Source: Armatimonadota bacterium
GTDB lineage: Bacteria; Armatimonadota; UBA5829; DTLH01
DNA: 50,788 nucleotides
NCBI GenBank assembly: GCA_016190935.1
Contig: JACPPP010000169.1
Location: 1 to 50,788 of the forward strand
Direction of reading: 5' to 3'
Within the stretch, counting starts at the first letter, position 1. Each line of letters opens with the position of its first letter. The position numbers and the translations under genes are program-made. Shown here piece after piece: positions 1 through 9,436 of this stretch. Under the pieces are notes generated by a model, which searched no databases, was not told the origin of the DNA, and saw only the letters and a program-made list of their open reading frames with translations.

Positions 1-1
1 C

Positions 2-817
2 TACCTGGTCCTCTTCACGCCCCTGATGGCGCTCTTGCTTTCCATGGGCCCGGCAGCCCTGGCCGCGGCGGCGACCCGGCTCGCACCGAGACGCTGGTTC
101 TGGCTCGCAGCCACCGCGGGCGCGATCGCTCTGGTGGCCGCCACTGCGGTGACGCTGCCGGCCTACTACGACGGCCGCGAGCGGACCTGGGACCGGGCCG
201 CCCTGGGCGCCTGGATATCGGCGACCGCCGAGCCCGAGGATGCCCTGGTGATGAACCCGGGCCACGACTGGCCCGTCTACGCCTACCACATCCGCGTGCC
301 TCTGAAATGGGAGAACATGCCCCGCGACCGCCGAGCCACCCGGGACCTGGTCCAGTTCCTCATGGCCCCCGCCATCCACGAGCGGGGTACCATCTGGGTG
401 ATCAGCGCCCCCGAGGCGGCCATCTCGGACCCCGACGACGAGCTGCGCCGCTGGCTGGTCCCCCTCGCGCAAAGGTACCCACTGAATGATCTGATCGCCG
501 CCTGCCGCGCTTACGCAGAGGCAACCGGCCGGCGCGTGACCTATGAATACCTGCTTCTGGCGGGTGTGAACGACTCTCCGGCCCACGCCCGAAAGCTCGC
601 CGGGTTGATCAAGGGGTCACTGGCAAACGTCAACCTTATCCCCTACAACACTGTATTCGGGAAGGACTATAAGCGGCCACAGGCCGGGGCCGTGAAGGCT
701 TTCCGATCTGTGCTCCAGGACGCGGGAATTGAGATAACGGAGCGGTTCGAGCGAGGACATGCGGTCAGCGCCGCTTGCGGCCAGCTTTCGGCGGGGGCCG
801 GGTCAGGGGTTGGGTGA
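2..817 (+). other. Chimeric open frame: membrane-protein C-terminus joined to RlmN C-terminus
   Basis: The frame is open to the left window edge (codon-aligned from base 2), so the 5' end is missing. Residues 1-50, counted from ATG at 26, contain two hydrophobic segments. Residues to about 130 resemble the periplasmic tail of a GT39/ArnT-like polytopic glycosyltransferase; that call is tentative. From about residue 135 the protein is unmistakably RlmN (23S rRNA/tRNA adenine-C2 methyltransferase): DDELRR, YPLNDLIAACRAY, EYLLLAGVND, NLIPYN and the terminal AACGQL holding the catalytic Cys (C251). The RlmN part lacks the radical-SAM CxxxCxxC motif and cannot work alone. Base composition drops from very GC-rich before about 470 to about average after it, which argues for a false join near 430-480. 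The stop codon lies inside a heptamer repeat. Confidence 0.75.
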
Positions 818-836
818 TGGGTGTTGGGTGATGGGA
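809..836. repeat. Period-7 tandem repeat (4 units)
   Basis: Four consecutive 7-base units read gttgggt, gatgggt, gttgggt, gatggga. The array begins inside the last codons of the RlmN-type frame and supplies its TGA stop. It belongs to a set of period-7 arrays in this window whose unit sequences differ. Confidence 0.7.
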
Positions 837-859
837 TTCAGGGGCCAAGATTCAGAATG

Positions 860-889
860 TTGTCACCGAAGTTTCTTTTGTGCTAAACT
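860..889 (+). promoter_or_regulatory. Candidate promoter for the restriction-modification genes
   Basis: TTGTCA at 860-865 and TAAACT at 884-889 are separated by 18 bases, a fair match to a sigma70-type promoter. A start near 896 would give a short leader before the endonuclease gene. The -10 box is only a partial match. Confidence 0.35.
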
Positions 890-918
890 GCTTCCATAAG
901 CGCTAGTGTAAAATCGCG

Positions 919-1803
919 ATGCACGAGGATATAATGCTGCTGCCCTGCTCCCACGAAAAACGGGTGATTGCCCAAATCGAGCCAACGAAAAACCTGCTGA
1001 CGAATCTGAACATGCTGCACCCGGACGTGTTGACACAACATAACATCCAGCCTGAGGACTATCATGAGGCGCTGGTCTTTCGCTCAGCCATCGAGAGTAT
1101 GCGAGGCAGGTTCATTGCTTCAAGCACTCCGCAACGGCAGAGCTACGTTGCCGCTGTGCTCGGTGAACTAGCGAGAGAGAACAGAATCGAGAGGTTCGAG
1201 ACCCAGACGCGTCGTGAGCGCCATGACATCACTGTGCTGATCCGTAGCGCGCTAAAGCGAATGGCAGCAATCGAGGTTAAGGGCGGCGAAGGTAACAGCA
1301 TTAATATCTCACAACGCCCACTTTGGGCAGACGAGTTTCTCCTGTGGTGTCACCTCGATGGGGCAATCGTAAACCAACCAGAGGCAGGGATTGCCGCGAT
1401 AGTCTTTAATCGGGTGGTGCCCGAGATGGTACGGCGTGGAAAGCGAGTAGACGCGGTTATGGTGAAGGATGTGCTGTGCGGGTCTCCGGTACGTCCGTGT
1501 CCCAAGTACGGGATGTCGCAGCAGTGCAACGATAAGATCGCCCCAGATGTATATCTGCTGCCGCAGCGAATTCCGGTCTACCCAAATGATCCAGAGCCAC
1601 CAGTTCACACGAGGGACACCCTGGAACTGCCCTTTCTGATCCTCGACCACTACGGAGTGAAGAAGGCAGATTTCGGGAAGCATGTGTATGAGGTCGCTAT
1701 TCGCTTGGTAAGCGAGAAAGGACCGACTGGCGACCGCGTGATGCGGGTAGTGACGGTTTCTAAAGCCGGCACACTGTTGGCCACTCGAAAGGCAGGCGCA
1801 TAA
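919..1803 (+). CDS. Candidate type II restriction endonuclease (PD-(D/E)xK type), unrecognised family
   Basis: This 294-residue protein has no family I recognise by sequence. Residues 103-121 hold a plausible PD-(D/E)xK nuclease core: D103 in RHDITVLI, then E119-V-K121 in AAIEVKGGEG at the end of the next strand. Three cysteines at about 187, 194 and 203 could bind zinc. The stop codon overlaps the ATG of the DNA methyltransferase gene (TAATG), so the two are translationally coupled, which is the main reason for calling it the partner nuclease. ATG at 919 has no clear ribosome site; ATG at 934 (residue 6) is preceded by GAGGA with a 4-base gap and may be the real start. Base composition is slightly lower in GC than the neighbours, consistent with transfer. 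The function is inferred from motif and context. Confidence 0.6.
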   Translation: MHEDIMLLPCSHEKRVIAQIEPTKNLLTNLNMLHPDVLTQHNIQPEDYHEALVFRSAIESMRGRFIASSTPQRQSYVAAVLGELARENRIERFETQTRRERHDITVLIRSALKRMAAIEVKGGEGNSINISQRPLWADEFLLWCHLDGAIVNQPEAGIAAIVFNRVVPEMVRRGKRVDAVMVKDVLCGSPVRPCPKYGMSQQCNDKIAPDVYLLPQRIPVYPNDPEPPVHTRDTLELPFLILDHYGVKKADFGKHVYEVAIRLVSEKGPTGDRVMRVVTVSKAGTLLATRKAGA

Positions 1804-2990
1804 TGTGCAGGACCCAGCAAGTCATTGATTCGGGCTACAACACTGGAAAATCGACAGTGCTCTGCGAGCCCGAGATCAGGCTTGACTCTCGCCTATGGAT
1901 CGGGTCATTCAACGGCCGCGAAAGCTCGCTGCACCAGCTCAGCCCGTATGTGGGAAAGCTCAAGTCTGGCATGGTGCGGGTGCTCCTGCGGCTCTACTCC
2001 TCCCCTGGGGATGTGGTCCTCGATCCTTTCTGCGGGTCAGGTGTAGTGCCATTGGAATCATTGCTACTGGGGCGGCGCGCGTGGGCCAACGACCTGAGCG
2101 TGTACGCATACACCATTACGAGAGGCAAGCTCAGTGCTCCGCCGTCTGTTCATACAGCCTTGGCAAATGCGGTGGAGGTCGCCGATGAGTGCGAAAAGCG
2201 CGCGGCTAGCGTAGACTTGTCCTGCGTCCCTGACTGGGTGCAGTCGTTCTTCCACCCCAAAACGCTCTGCGAGATAATCGTCGCCTTCCAGATCCTCTAT
2301 GAGAGATCAGACTATTTCCTGATGGCCTGCCTTTTAGGGATACTGCACCACGTAAGGCCGGGCTTTCTTTCCTATCCGGCCAGCCATCTAACACCATATC
2401 TGAGGAAGTCGAAGTACCCGCCCGCGCAGTTCCCGGACATGTACGGATACCGTGACGTCCGCTCCCGCCTACTCGCAAAGGTTCAACGCGCGTATAGACG
2501 TGTAGATACAATCGCCTGGTCGCCATCCGATTGGATGGTTACCTGTGATAACTCGATGGCCCTCAGATTCGCGGACGCGTCGGTAGACTCTATAATCTCA
2601 AGCCCGCCGTATTTCGGTGCACTTGACTACGCACGCGACAACCGACTGCGTCTATGGTTCCTGGGAATTACGGACTGGAAGGAATTGGACGAGGCACTGA
2701 CTGCAAATGATAAGGTCTACTTGCCACAGATGCGGTTGTGTCTTGCTGAGATGAATCGAGTGCTGCGCCCAGGGGCTTGCTGCGTGCTCGTCCTTGGAGA
2801 TGTCTACCGCAATGGCCGCACACGTAACACTGCAGAGATTATCGCCAAGGAAGCCGAGGATGTCACAAAGGGGCAACTTCGCACTGAGATGATCTATACC
2901 GATGAGATACCGGACGACCGTCGTTCGCGTCGGAACACTCGAACCACCAAATACGAGCGCATCCTTGTAATGCAAAAGTCCTCGAAATAG
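1803..2990 (+). CDS. DNA methyltransferase (SPPY type, probable N4-cytosine or N6-adenine)
   Basis: This 395-residue S-adenosylmethionine-dependent DNA methyltransferase has motif I, DPFCGSG, at residues 74-80, followed by an acidic AdoMet-ribose region (WANDLS). The catalytic SPPY motif is at 267-270 in SSPPYFGALDYARDNRLRLWF. The order motif I then motif IV, with SPPY rather than DPPY, is common among N4-cytosine enzymes; the modified base cannot be fixed from sequence. The protein ends in the typical basic RRNTRTTKYERILVMQK segment. It starts on the TAATG overlap with the candidate endonuclease, giving a compact type II restriction-modification unit. There is no specificity subunit or translocase gene nearby, so type I or III is unlikely. 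Confidence 0.85.
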   Translation: MCRTQQVIDSGYNTGKSTVLCEPEIRLDSRLWIGSFNGRESSLHQLSPYVGKLKSGMVRVLLRLYSSPGDVVLDPFCGSGVVPLESLLLGRRAWANDLSVYAYTITRGKLSAPPSVHTALANAVEVADECEKRAASVDLSCVPDWVQSFFHPKTLCEIIVAFQILYERSDYFLMACLLGILHHVRPGFLSYPASHLTPYLRKSKYPPAQFPDMYGYRDVRSRLLAKVQRAYRRVDTIAWSPSDWMVTCDNSMALRFADASVDSIISSPPYFGALDYARDNRLRLWFLGITDWKELDEALTANDKVYLPQMRLCLAEMNRVLRPGACCVLVLGDVYRNGRTRNTAEIIAKEAEDVTKGQLRTEMIYTDEIPDDRRSRRNTRTTKYERILVMQKSSK

Positions 2991-3099
2991 CGCCGAAACG
3001 AAATGTTCCAGTTGTCCGGGATCAGGAGACCCCGCACGATCAGCACAATCTGATTGTTACCGGCAGAGGGTCAGCGGATGGATATCCGCCACACCTGGG

Positions 3100-3119
3100 C
3101 CGGGGAGGAATCTCCCCGG
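3100..3119. terminator. GC-rich hairpin between convergent genes
   Basis: A perfect 8-bp stem, CCGGGGAG/CTCCCCGG, closes a GAAT tetraloop. A smaller stem, GCGGAT/ATCCGC, lies at 3074-3089. Both lie between the convergent methyltransferase and sucD genes, where a two-way terminator would be expected. There is no T-run, so this is not a textbook intrinsic terminator. Confidence 0.4.
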
Positions 3120-3140
3120 GCATCATGTCCGACGGAACAA

Positions 3141-3168
3141 CCTCTAACCTCTAACCTCTAACCTCTAA
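3141..3168. repeat. Period-7 tandem repeat, cctctaa x4
   Basis: Four exact copies of cctctaa occupy the gap between the methyltransferase and sucD stop codons and end five bases from the sucD stop. Unit length matches the other heptamer arrays; the unit sequence does not. Confidence 0.85.
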
Positions 3169-3172
3169 ACCG

Positions 3173-4045
3173 TCACCTGCCGAATCCGTTCAGCAACAGC
3201 TTTGGAACCTCGCTTGGAACACGAGCTACCGGGATTCCTGCCGCTTCGAGCTTTTCGATCTTGGATGCAGCGGTCTCGTCTTCGCCGCCTACCAGTGCTC
3301 CGGCGTGCCCCATCCTCTTGCCCGGAGGGGCGGTAAGCCCGGCGATAAATGCGACTACTTTCTTCGTCATCTTTTCCTTGATATACTGCGCGGCGACAAC
3401 CTCATCCTGACCCCCGATCTCTCCGACGATAACCACCGCATCCGTCTCCGGGTCCGCCTCGAAAAGCGGCAGAAGGCTGGTGAACCGGGAGCCGATTATC
3501 GGATCTCCACCTATACCTATGCAGGTGGACTGGCCTATGCCCGCCTCTGTAAGCCCAGATACGATCTCGTAGGTCAGAGTTCCGCTCCTCGATATGACTC
3601 CGACCCGGCCGGGCTTGTGGATGTGTCCGGGCATAATCCCTACCTTGCACTTAGTGGGGCTTGTGATGCCGGGACAGTTCGGGCCTATCAGCCTGATCCC
3701 GTTTGCGGTGAGCGCCTCATAGGCTGTCAGAGCGTCGAGTGTGGGGATCCCCTCGGTGATGCAGACAACGAGCCTGAGCGGCGCGTCGGCGGCCTCGAGC
3801 AGCGCGGACTTCGCAAACTGCGCGGGTACGTAGATTGCGGATGTGTTCGCCCCCGTCGCCTCAACCGCCTCTCTCACGCTATCGAATACCGGCACACCGT
3901 GGACCTCCTGCCCTCCCTTGCCGGGCGTCACTCCACCGACTACCTTTGTGCCGTACTCCAGCATCTTCTGGGTATGAAACGAGCCGTCCCTGCCGGTTAT
4001 ACCCTGCACTATCACACGGGTGCTTTCGTCAACTAGTATGCTCAT
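3173..4045 (-). CDS. sucD: Succinate--CoA ligase, alpha subunit
   Basis: This is the alpha subunit of succinyl-CoA synthetase, which interconverts succinyl-CoA and succinate with formation of ATP or GTP in the TCA cycle. The 290 residues match the family length. The N-terminal CoA-binding fold contains [17 protein letters not shown] is at 121-126, and the phosphorylated active-site histidine is H247 in [13 protein letters not shown]. The gene overlaps the end of sucC by four bases (ATGA), so the subunits are translationally coupled. It is the last gene of the kor-sdh-suc run on this strand. Confidence 0.97.
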   Translation of the reverse strand: MSILVDESTRVIVQGITGRDGSFHTQKMLEYGTKVVGGVTPGKGGQEVHGVPVFDSVREAVEATGANTSAIYVPAQFAKSALLEAADAPLRLVVCITEGIPTLDALTAYEALTANGIRLIGPNCPGITSPTKCKVGIMPGHIHKPGRVGVISRSGTLTYEIVSGLTEAGIGQSTCIGIGGDPIIGSRFTSLLPLFEADPETDAVVIVGEIGGQDEVVAAQYIKEKMTKKVVAFIAGLTAPPGKRMGHAGALVGGEDETAASKIEKLEAAGIPVARVPSEVPKLLLNGFGR

Positions 4046-5175
4046 CTCGACTTACCTATCTCCACAACTGTCTTCGCGCCCTCTTCGAGAGAGTCGGCGA
4101 CCATCATATCCGTGCCTTCGAGCAGAGCGCGTCCCTCTGCCTCATTGGTTCCCGCCATTCTGATAACTATCGGCACACGCACATCAAACTGCTCCCTTGC
4201 GGCGAGTATTCCCTTTACGATGTCATCACATCTGGTAATCCCGCCGAAGATGTTCAGGAATATGACCTTCACGCTCTTATCCTCAAGGATCAGCTTGAAC
4301 CCATCTACGACCTTCTTGGGATCCGAGCTTCCTCCCACGTCGAGGAAGTTCGCCGGTGAACCGCCGAAATGCTTAACTATGTCCATTGTGGCCATCGCAA
4401 GCCCCGCGCCGTTTACCATACAGCCTATCTCTCCGTCCAGCCGGACGAAGCTCAGATGGCCGTTCCTGGCCGCGGTCTCCTCCGGGTCTTCCTCTCTAAG
4501 CTCAAGGTTCTTCGGCTGACGGAAAAGAGCGTTGTCATCAAGCAGGACCTTTGCATCAAGCGCTATCACTGTTCCGTTTTCATCCACGACAAGCGGGTTG
4601 ATCTCGATCAGCGAGCAGTCGCGCTCGACGAACATCCTTCCCATCGCTGCCATTATCCGCGCGGCCGCGCCGGCCTGCCCAGCGTCGGGGAAGAGTTTTC
4701 TCGCAAAAGGAAGGCACTCCTCTTCTTTCAGCGCCCCGAGCGAACTTACGGGCGTCTCAAACCGCAGGATCTTCTCAGGGGAGGTTTTGGCGGTCTGCTC
4801 GATCTCCACGCCTCCTTCCGAGCACCCGATGAACACGACTTTTGATGCTCCGCGGTCGATCAGGAGGCTCAGATATACCTCTTTCTTGATGTTGACTGCC
4901 GAGGCCACCAGCAGTTTGCGCACGGGAAGGCCCTTTATGGACATAGAAAGAATGGCCTCCGCGGTCGTAGCCACCTGGTCCATCGTCTCGACCAGCTTGA
5001 TCCCCCCGGCCTTGCCTCTGCCTCCCACGTGCACCTGAGCCTTAAGGACGGCGGGCAGCCCCAGCTTCTCCGCTGCGCGGACCGCCTCCTCCGCTGTGGA
5101 TACCGCGATGTCACTCGCTGTGGGTATGCCATACTCCCTGAAAAGCTCTTTTGCCTGATACTCGTGTATCTTCAT
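4042..5175 (-). CDS. sucC: Succinate--CoA ligase, beta subunit
   Basis: This is the beta subunit of succinyl-CoA synthetase, with an N-terminal ATP-grasp domain opening on [19 protein letters not shown] and a C-terminal CoA-ligase domain containing [10 protein letters not shown]. It binds nucleotide and succinate, and SucD carries CoA and the phospho-histidine. ATG at 5175 is preceded by AAGGTGA at a good distance; the GTG one codon earlier at 5178 is less likely. It begins a few bases after the sdhB stop and overlaps sucD by four bases, consistent with a single transcript. Confidence 0.97.
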   Translation of the reverse strand: MKIHEYQAKELFREYGIPTASDIAVSTAEEAVRAAEKLGLPAVLKAQVHVGGRGKAGGIKLVETMDQVATTAEAILSMSIKGLPVRKLLVASAVNIKKEVYLSLLIDRGASKVVFIGCSEGGVEIEQTAKTSPEKILRFETPVSSLGALKEEECLPFARKLFPDAGQAGAAARIMAAMGRMFVERDCSLIEINPLVVDENGTVIALDAKVLLDDNALFRQPKNLELREEDPEETAARNGHLSFVRLDGEIGCMVNGAGLAMATMDIVKHFGGSPANFLDVGGSSDPKKVVDGFKLILEDKSVKVIFLNIFGGITRCDDIVKGILAAREQFDVRVPIVIRMAGTNEAEGRALLEGTDMMVADSLEEGAKTVVEIGKSR

Positions 5176-5181
5176 CACAAA

Positions 5182-5934
5182 TCACCTTATCCGCTCGAGA
5201 AGTGACGCCAGCAAGAACTGACGGTTCATCCTCCCGATATTATGCACTTTAACTTCTTTGGGACACTGAATCTCGCATTCCCGCTCGTTGGTGCATGCGC
5301 CGAACCCGAGCTTGTCCATCTCTCGCACCATGTTGAGAACGCGTGTCCGCCATTCGGCCTTGCCCTGGGGCAGAAGCGACAGGTGCGCCAGCTTCGCCGA
5401 GAGGAACAGCATCGGTGACGCATTCTTGCAGGTTGCTACACACGCGCCGCAGCCGATGCACGCGGCAGCGTCCATAGCCAGATCCGCATCGTCCTTGGGG
5501 ATTGGAACTGCGTTTGCATCCGGCGCGCTGCCCGTGTCAACCGATATATAGCCCCCCGCCGCAATTACCTTGTCGAAAGCCGAACGGTCCACAACCAGGT
5601 CCTTTACAACAGGGAACGCCTTTGCTCTAATCGGCTCTATCGTTATTACGTCGTTTTCCCGGAACGCCCGCATATGAAGCTGGCATACGGTGGTCCCATG
5701 TTGGCTTCCGTGCGCTCGACCGTTTATCACCATGCAGCACGTGCCGCAGATGCCCTCCCGGCAGTCGTTGTCGAAGGCGATAGGCTCCTCTCCTTCCAGG
5801 ATCAGACCTTCGTTGACAACATCGAGCATTTCCATAAAGGACGTATCAGCGGAGATATCCGTCACCAGGTGAGGCACGAACCGTCCCTTGGACTTTGCAT
5901 TTCTCTGCCGCCAGACCATGAGCACGAAGTTCAT
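5182..5934 (-). CDS. sdhB: Succinate dehydrogenase/fumarate reductase, iron-sulfur subunit
   Basis: This is the electron-transfer subunit of complex II, carrying [2Fe-2S], [4Fe-4S] and [3Fe-4S] clusters between the flavoprotein and the membrane anchor. CREGICGTC, with a downstream cysteine in VCQLH, forms the N-terminal [2Fe-2S] site. [12 protein letters not shown] and the later [15 protein letters not shown] supply the other clusters. At 250 residues, with a variant CxxxxxCxxxCP C-terminal site, it fits the class B enzymes that pair with one dihaem cytochrome b subunit. It is one base from the sdhA stop. Sequence alone does not say whether the enzyme mainly oxidises succinate or reduces fumarate. 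Confidence 0.95.
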   Translation of the reverse strand: MNFVLMVWRQRNAKSKGRFVPHLVTDISADTSFMEMLDVVNEGLILEGEEPIAFDNDCREGICGTCCMVINGRAHGSQHGTTVCQLHMRAFRENDVITIEPIRAKAFPVVKDLVVDRSAFDKVIAAGGYISVDTGSAPDANAVPIPKDDADLAMDAAACIGCGACVATCKNASPMLFLSAKLAHLSLLPQGKAEWRTRVLNMVREMDKLGFGACTNERECEIQCPKEVKVHNIGRMNRQFLLASLLERIR

Positions 5935-5935
5935 C

Positions 5936-7849
5936 TTACTTATAGCTCCTCTGCGCCAGCTTGATGTTTTCGAACTGGAGGGTTTCCTTGTGCGGGACTG
6001 GTTCGCTGTCGACGCCGGTGTACTCCCACGCGGCAGCGTAGCTATAGTTCTCGTCGTCCCTCAGGGCTTCGCCTTCCTCTGTCTGGCTCTCAACCCTGAA
6101 ATGTCCTCCGCAGGATTCCTTCCGGTGGAGCGCGTCGCGCACCATCAGTTCCGCCAGCTCCAGAAAATCGGCCACGCGCCCGGCCCTCTCCAGGTTCTGG
6201 TTAAACTCTCCGGGCGCGCCCGCTACCGTCACATTCTTCCAGAACTCCTCTCGAATCTCAGGTATCTTCCTGAGCGCAAGCCGCAGACCGGCCTCATCGC
6301 GGCTCATCCCGCAGTAATCCCACATAAGCATGCCGAGTTCCCGGTGGAAATCGGCCACTGTTCTCTTGCCGTTTATCGCCAGCAGCCTGCTCGTCTTCTC
6401 TTCCGCCTCCGCCGCAGCCCCCTTAAACGCGGAAAGGGAAGTATCGACTTTGCCAAACTCGTTTCCGGCAAAGTAGCCGCCTACGGTGTAGGGGATGACA
6501 AAATAACCGTCCGCCAGCCCCTGCATAAGAGCGCTCGCTCCCAGTCTGTTTGCTCCGTGGTCGGAGAAGTTAGCCTCCCCCAGGACGAAAAGGCCGGGGA
6601 CGGCGCTCATCAGATGATAGTCCACCCACAGCCCTCCCATCGTATAATGCGGGGCCGGATAGATGCGCATAGGGACATTGTAAGGATCCTCAGCGGTGAT
6701 ACGCTCGTACATCTGGAAGAGGTTCCCGTAGTTGTCCTCTATATTTTCGACGCCGTTTCGGGCTATCGCATCGCGGAAGTCGAGGTAGACCGCAAACCCT
6801 GACCCCCCGACGCCTCTTCCGGCGTCACACTGTTCCTTTGCGTTCCTCGAAGCTACGTCTCTCGGCACGAGGTTGCCGAAGCTCGGATACTTCTCCTCGA
6901 GGTAGTAACATCTCTTGTCTTCGGGGATCTGCGATGGTTCGCGCTTGTCTGCCGGGTCTTTGGGGACCCACACGCGGCCATCGTTCCGCAGGCTCTCACT
7001 CATCAGCGTAAGCTTGCTCTGGCAGTGTCCGGAGACGGGAATGCAGGTCGGGTGGATTTGGGTAAAGCAGGGGTTTGCGAAGTACGCTCCTCTCTTATGT
7101 GCCCTCCATATCGCCGATGCGTTGCTGCTCATAGCGTTGGTGGAGAGGTAGAAAACATTGGAATACCCGCCGGTCGCCAGGACTACCGCGTCGGCCGAAT
7201 AGCTCTCAAGCTGACCTGTGATCAGGTTTCGGACTATGATTCCTCTGGCCCTGCCGTCCACCAGCACGATGTCGAGCATCTCCCTGCGCGGGAACAGCTT
7301 TACTCTGCCTTCGTGGACCTGGCGCATCATGGCGCTGTAGGCCCCAAGCAGAAGCTGCTGGCCCGTCTGGCCTCTGGCATAAAACGTCCTCGAGACCTGC
7401 GCTCCACCGAAGGAACGGGTGACGAGCGTCCCGCCATAGTCGCGGGCGAAGGGAACTCCCTGGGCAGCGCAGTGGTCTATGATGTTCACGCTGAGTTGGG
7501 CCAGGCGGAAGACGTTTCCTTCTCTTGAGCGGTAATCTCCTCCCTTGACGGTGTCGTAGAACAGGCGGAAGATGCTGTCGCCGTCGTTGGCGTAATTCTT
7601 TGCGGCGTTTATCCCGCCCTGGGCGGCAATGCTGTGTGCTCTGCGCGGGCTGTCCTGGAGACAGAAGGTGAGGACGTTGTAGCCAAGTTCTGCAAGAGAT
7701 GCGGAGGCGGACGCGCCGGCAAGCCCGGTGCCCACGCAGATGACAGTGTATTTGCGCTTGTTCGCCGGGTTTACCAGCTTAAGCTCGCTCCGGCATCTAT
7801 CCCACTTCTGATCCAGAGGGCCGGAAGGTATTCTTGCATCCAGTGCCAT
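5936..7849 (-). CDS. sdhA: Succinate dehydrogenase/fumarate reductase, flavoprotein subunit
   Basis: This is the catalytic subunit with covalently bound FAD that interconverts succinate and fumarate. An N-terminal Rossmann motif ([18 protein letters not shown]) precedes [13 protein letters not shown], whose histidine is the usual FAD attachment site. [18 protein letters not shown] and [21 protein letters not shown] are conserved substrate and FAD contacts. The length, 637 residues, is normal for class B SdhA/FrdA. The ATG overlaps the sdhC stop by one base (TAATG), so the complex is translated as sdhC-sdhA-sdhB. Confidence 0.97.
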   Translation of the reverse strand: MALDARIPSGPLDQKWDRCRSELKLVNPANKRKYTVICVGTGLAGASASASLAELGYNVLTFCLQDSPRRAHSIAAQGGINAAKNYANDGDSIFRLFYDTVKGGDYRSREGNVFRLAQLSVNIIDHCAAQGVPFARDYGGTLVTRSFGGAQVSRTFYARGQTGQQLLLGAYSAMMRQVHEGRVKLFPRREMLDIVLVDGRARGIIVRNLITGQLESYSADAVVLATGGYSNVFYLSTNAMSSNASAIWRAHKRGAYFANPCFTQIHPTCIPVSGHCQSKLTLMSESLRNDGRVWVPKDPADKREPSQIPEDKRCYYLEEKYPSFGNLVPRDVASRNAKEQCDAGRGVGGSGFAVYLDFRDAIARNGVENIEDNYGNLFQMYERITAEDPYNVPMRIYPAPHYTMGGLWVDYHLMSAVPGLFVLGEANFSDHGANRLGASALMQGLADGYFVIPYTVGGYFAGNEFGKVDTSLSAFKGAAAEAEEKTSRLLAINGKRTVADFHRELGMLMWDYCGMSRDEAGLRLALRKIPEIREEFWKNVTVAGAPGEFNQNLERAGRVADFLELAELMVRDALHRKESCGGHFRVESQTEEGEALRDDENYSYAAAWEYTGVDSEPVPHKETLQFENIKLAQRSYK

Positions 7850-8505
7850 TATCTTGCGAATCCTCCACCGAGGGCTAAGAGTAAGAAAAGGGGTATTGAA
7901 GCAAACGCCACCGTCAAGGCAACCGCGCCTATTCTGCCGACGATGATGACAAATCTATCATACATGGGGTGCATCAGGCCAAGGCTTTGAAACGTGCTGC
8001 TGATTCCGTGGAAAAGGTGAAGCCCCAGCGCAAGGACTCCGAAAACATAGCAGGCGACTATCCAGGGCTGGCTCAAGATCGCGCTGATCATGTTGAATTC
8101 GCCGGCGCTCTCGTCTCCGGTCCTTACGGTCCAGATGTGAAAAACGATGAAAGCGAGGATAATGAGACCGGTGTAGATCATGGTAGACGAAGCTACAGTC
8201 CTGCCGCCGGCGGATTTCACCATAGAGTAGTTCACCGGCCTCGCCCTCCAGTTTTGCAATGTCAGGACTACGGCAAAAGTTATGTGGATCGCGAACATCG
8301 CGAACAGGCCTGCCTCTATAACCGGCAGGAAGGGTAGTTCGTGGAGATGATGTGCGTACTTGTCGAACCGTTCGGCGCCTTTATAGACGTAGGCATTGCC
8401 GTATAGATGCCCGAACAGAAACCCAAGTGATCCAAGGCCCGTCAGGGCCATAATACATTTTCTTCCAATGGATGACCGAATCAGGGTCACTAATAATAGC
8501 TTCAC
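7849..8505 (-). CDS. sdhC: Succinate dehydrogenase cytochrome b (dihaem membrane anchor)
   Basis: This 218-residue membrane protein has five predicted transmembrane helices and anchors SdhAB, exchanging electrons with quinone. Histidines in GHLYG, AIHIT, FHIWTV and LHLFHG sit in separate helices in the pattern of dihaem class B anchors. There is no SdhD gene, which fits the one-subunit anchor type. GGAGGG precedes the ATG at about seven bases. A 235-base repeat-rich gap separates it from korC, so sdhCAB-sucCD may have its own promoter. Confidence 0.93.
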   Translation of the reverse strand: MKLLLVTLIRSSIGRKCIMALTGLGSLGFLFGHLYGNAYVYKGAERFDKYAHHLHELPFLPVIEAGLFAMFAIHITFAVVLTLQNWRARPVNYSMVKSAGGRTVASSTMIYTGLIILAFIVFHIWTVRTGDESAGEFNMISAILSQPWIVACYVFGVLALGLHLFHGISSTFQSLGLMHPMYDRFVIIVGRIGAVALTVAFASIPLFLLLALGGGFAR

Positions 8506-8549
8506 CTATCCCTCCGAGAAAAGCGGTCAGCAGTCAGCCTGCGGCAGGG

Positions 8550-8665
8550 GTTGGGTGACGGGGGTTGGGGGTTAGTAGGGTCATGGGTCATGGGGAGGCC
8601 CTCTGTTACCTGTTACCTGTTACCTACCACCTATCACCTATCACCTACCAACTATCGCTTGTTAC
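8550..8665. repeat. Two adjoining period-7 arrays, G-rich then C-rich
   Basis: Seven G-rich heptamers run from 8550 to 8598 (gttgggt, gacgggg, gttgggg, gttagta, gggtcat, gggtcat, ggggagg). After four bases, nine heptamers run from 8603 to 8665 (ctgttac x3, ctaccac, ctatcac x2, ctaccaa, ctatcgc, ttgttac). The two halves are partly complementary and could pair. The block fills most of the gap between korC and sdhC. Confidence 0.8.
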
Positions 8666-8690
8666 CTTCCGCGCAATCCGTACATTCCGC

Positions 8691-8715
8691 GCATCCTGAG
8701 CTTGTCGAAGGACGC
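8691..8715. repeat. Dispersed repeat, gcatcctgag...ttgtcgaagg type, copy 1
   Basis: A short dispersed repeat starts gcatcctgag and ends cttgtcgaaggacgc. Related copies occur at 36722-36762 and 48704-48728. Its arms (gcatcct/aggacgc) are nearly complementary, giving a small imperfect hairpin. Similar sequences recur in many bacterial genomes. Confidence 0.65.
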
Positions 8716-8740
8716 GTTTCAGGAGGCCCAAGAAACAGCC

Positions 8741-9436
8741 TCACGCGTAAACAGCCTGTCTGTTAGCTGTGGACTTTCTGACGTTCTTTTGTGATTTCTT
8801 ATGGGCCTTCTGCTGCCAGATCAGGCCATAGTCCCTCACCTGTGCCCGTTTGCGTTCCGGCAGGTTCTTGACTATATCCCTGGCCGCATCGTGGCCAAGA
8901 TGCAGAGCTTTGAGATTCAGTTCGATGAAGTCCTTCTTGACAGTCGTCTTAAGAGCGGACTCGAGCGACTTCAGCGTGACGAGATTGGTAAACCCGCAGA
9001 GCGCTCCCAGAGCGATGATGTTGGTGACCATCTTGTTGCCGCATTCCTCGACTGCCATTTTGGTCATCGGTATCTCGATGGCCCTGCTCGTGGGAACGAC
9101 TCCGACGTTTGTGGAATCTACAATGAGAGCCCCGTGGTCGACCAGCGCGCCGTAGTAGGCGTCACAAGCTTTCTGGCTCAGGGCTATCAGTATGTCGAAC
9201 GTCCTGCACTGGAGGTCGTCCACCTCGCCCTTGCTCATAACTACTTCAGAGCGGCTCGCGCCGCCCCTGGCTTCGGGTCCGTAGGAGTTGGTCTGCACGA
9301 CGTTCAGTCCGTCATATATCCCCGCCGCCTCAGCGAGTATTCGTCCGGCAAGGAGCAGCCCCTGCCCTCCGGTTCCGCTCAGGCGCACAGCGACCTTCGT
9401 CGAAACTTCCAAATCCGGCATCTGATGCTTCATCAC
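8741..9436 (-). CDS. korC: 2-oxoacid:ferredoxin oxidoreductase, gamma subunit (probable 2-oxoglutarate type)
   Basis: This is the gamma subunit of a thiamine-diphosphate, iron-sulfur 2-oxoacid oxidoreductase. VRLSGTGGQGLLLAGRILAE and NSYGPEARGGASRSEVVMS are the signature segments of this domain. The 231 residues include a lysine-rich tail beyond the usual end. The first codon is GTG at 9436, which overlaps the korB stop as GTGA; ATG at 9433 follows directly. Substrate assignment to 2-oxoglutarate rests on the adjacent sdh and suc genes. Confidence 0.9.
   Translation of the reverse strand: MMKHQMPDLEVSTKVAVRLSGTGGQGLLLAGRILAEAAGIYDGLNVVQTNSYGPEARGGASRSEVVMSKGEVDDLQCRTFDILIALSQKACDAYYGALVDHGALIVDSTNVGVVPTSRAIEIPMTKMAVEECGNKMVTNIIALGALCGFTNLVTLKSLESALKTTVKKDFIELNLKALHLGHDAARDIVKNLPERKRAQVRDYGLIWQQKAHKKSQKNVRKSTANRQAVYA

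Noticed and set aside
26-817. A genuine membrane-protein/RlmN fusion enzyme
   Set aside because: The RlmN part lacks its radical-SAM cysteine motif and the GC content changes at the joint, so a chimera is more likely.
5888-6802. 304-residue plus-strand frame opposite sdhA
   Set aside because: It is antisense to a complete, well-conserved flavoprotein gene and shows no motif; a shadow frame.
8550-8665. Possible CRISPR array
   Set aside because: Units are 7 bases with no spacers and no cas genes nearby; a tandem microsatellite explains it.
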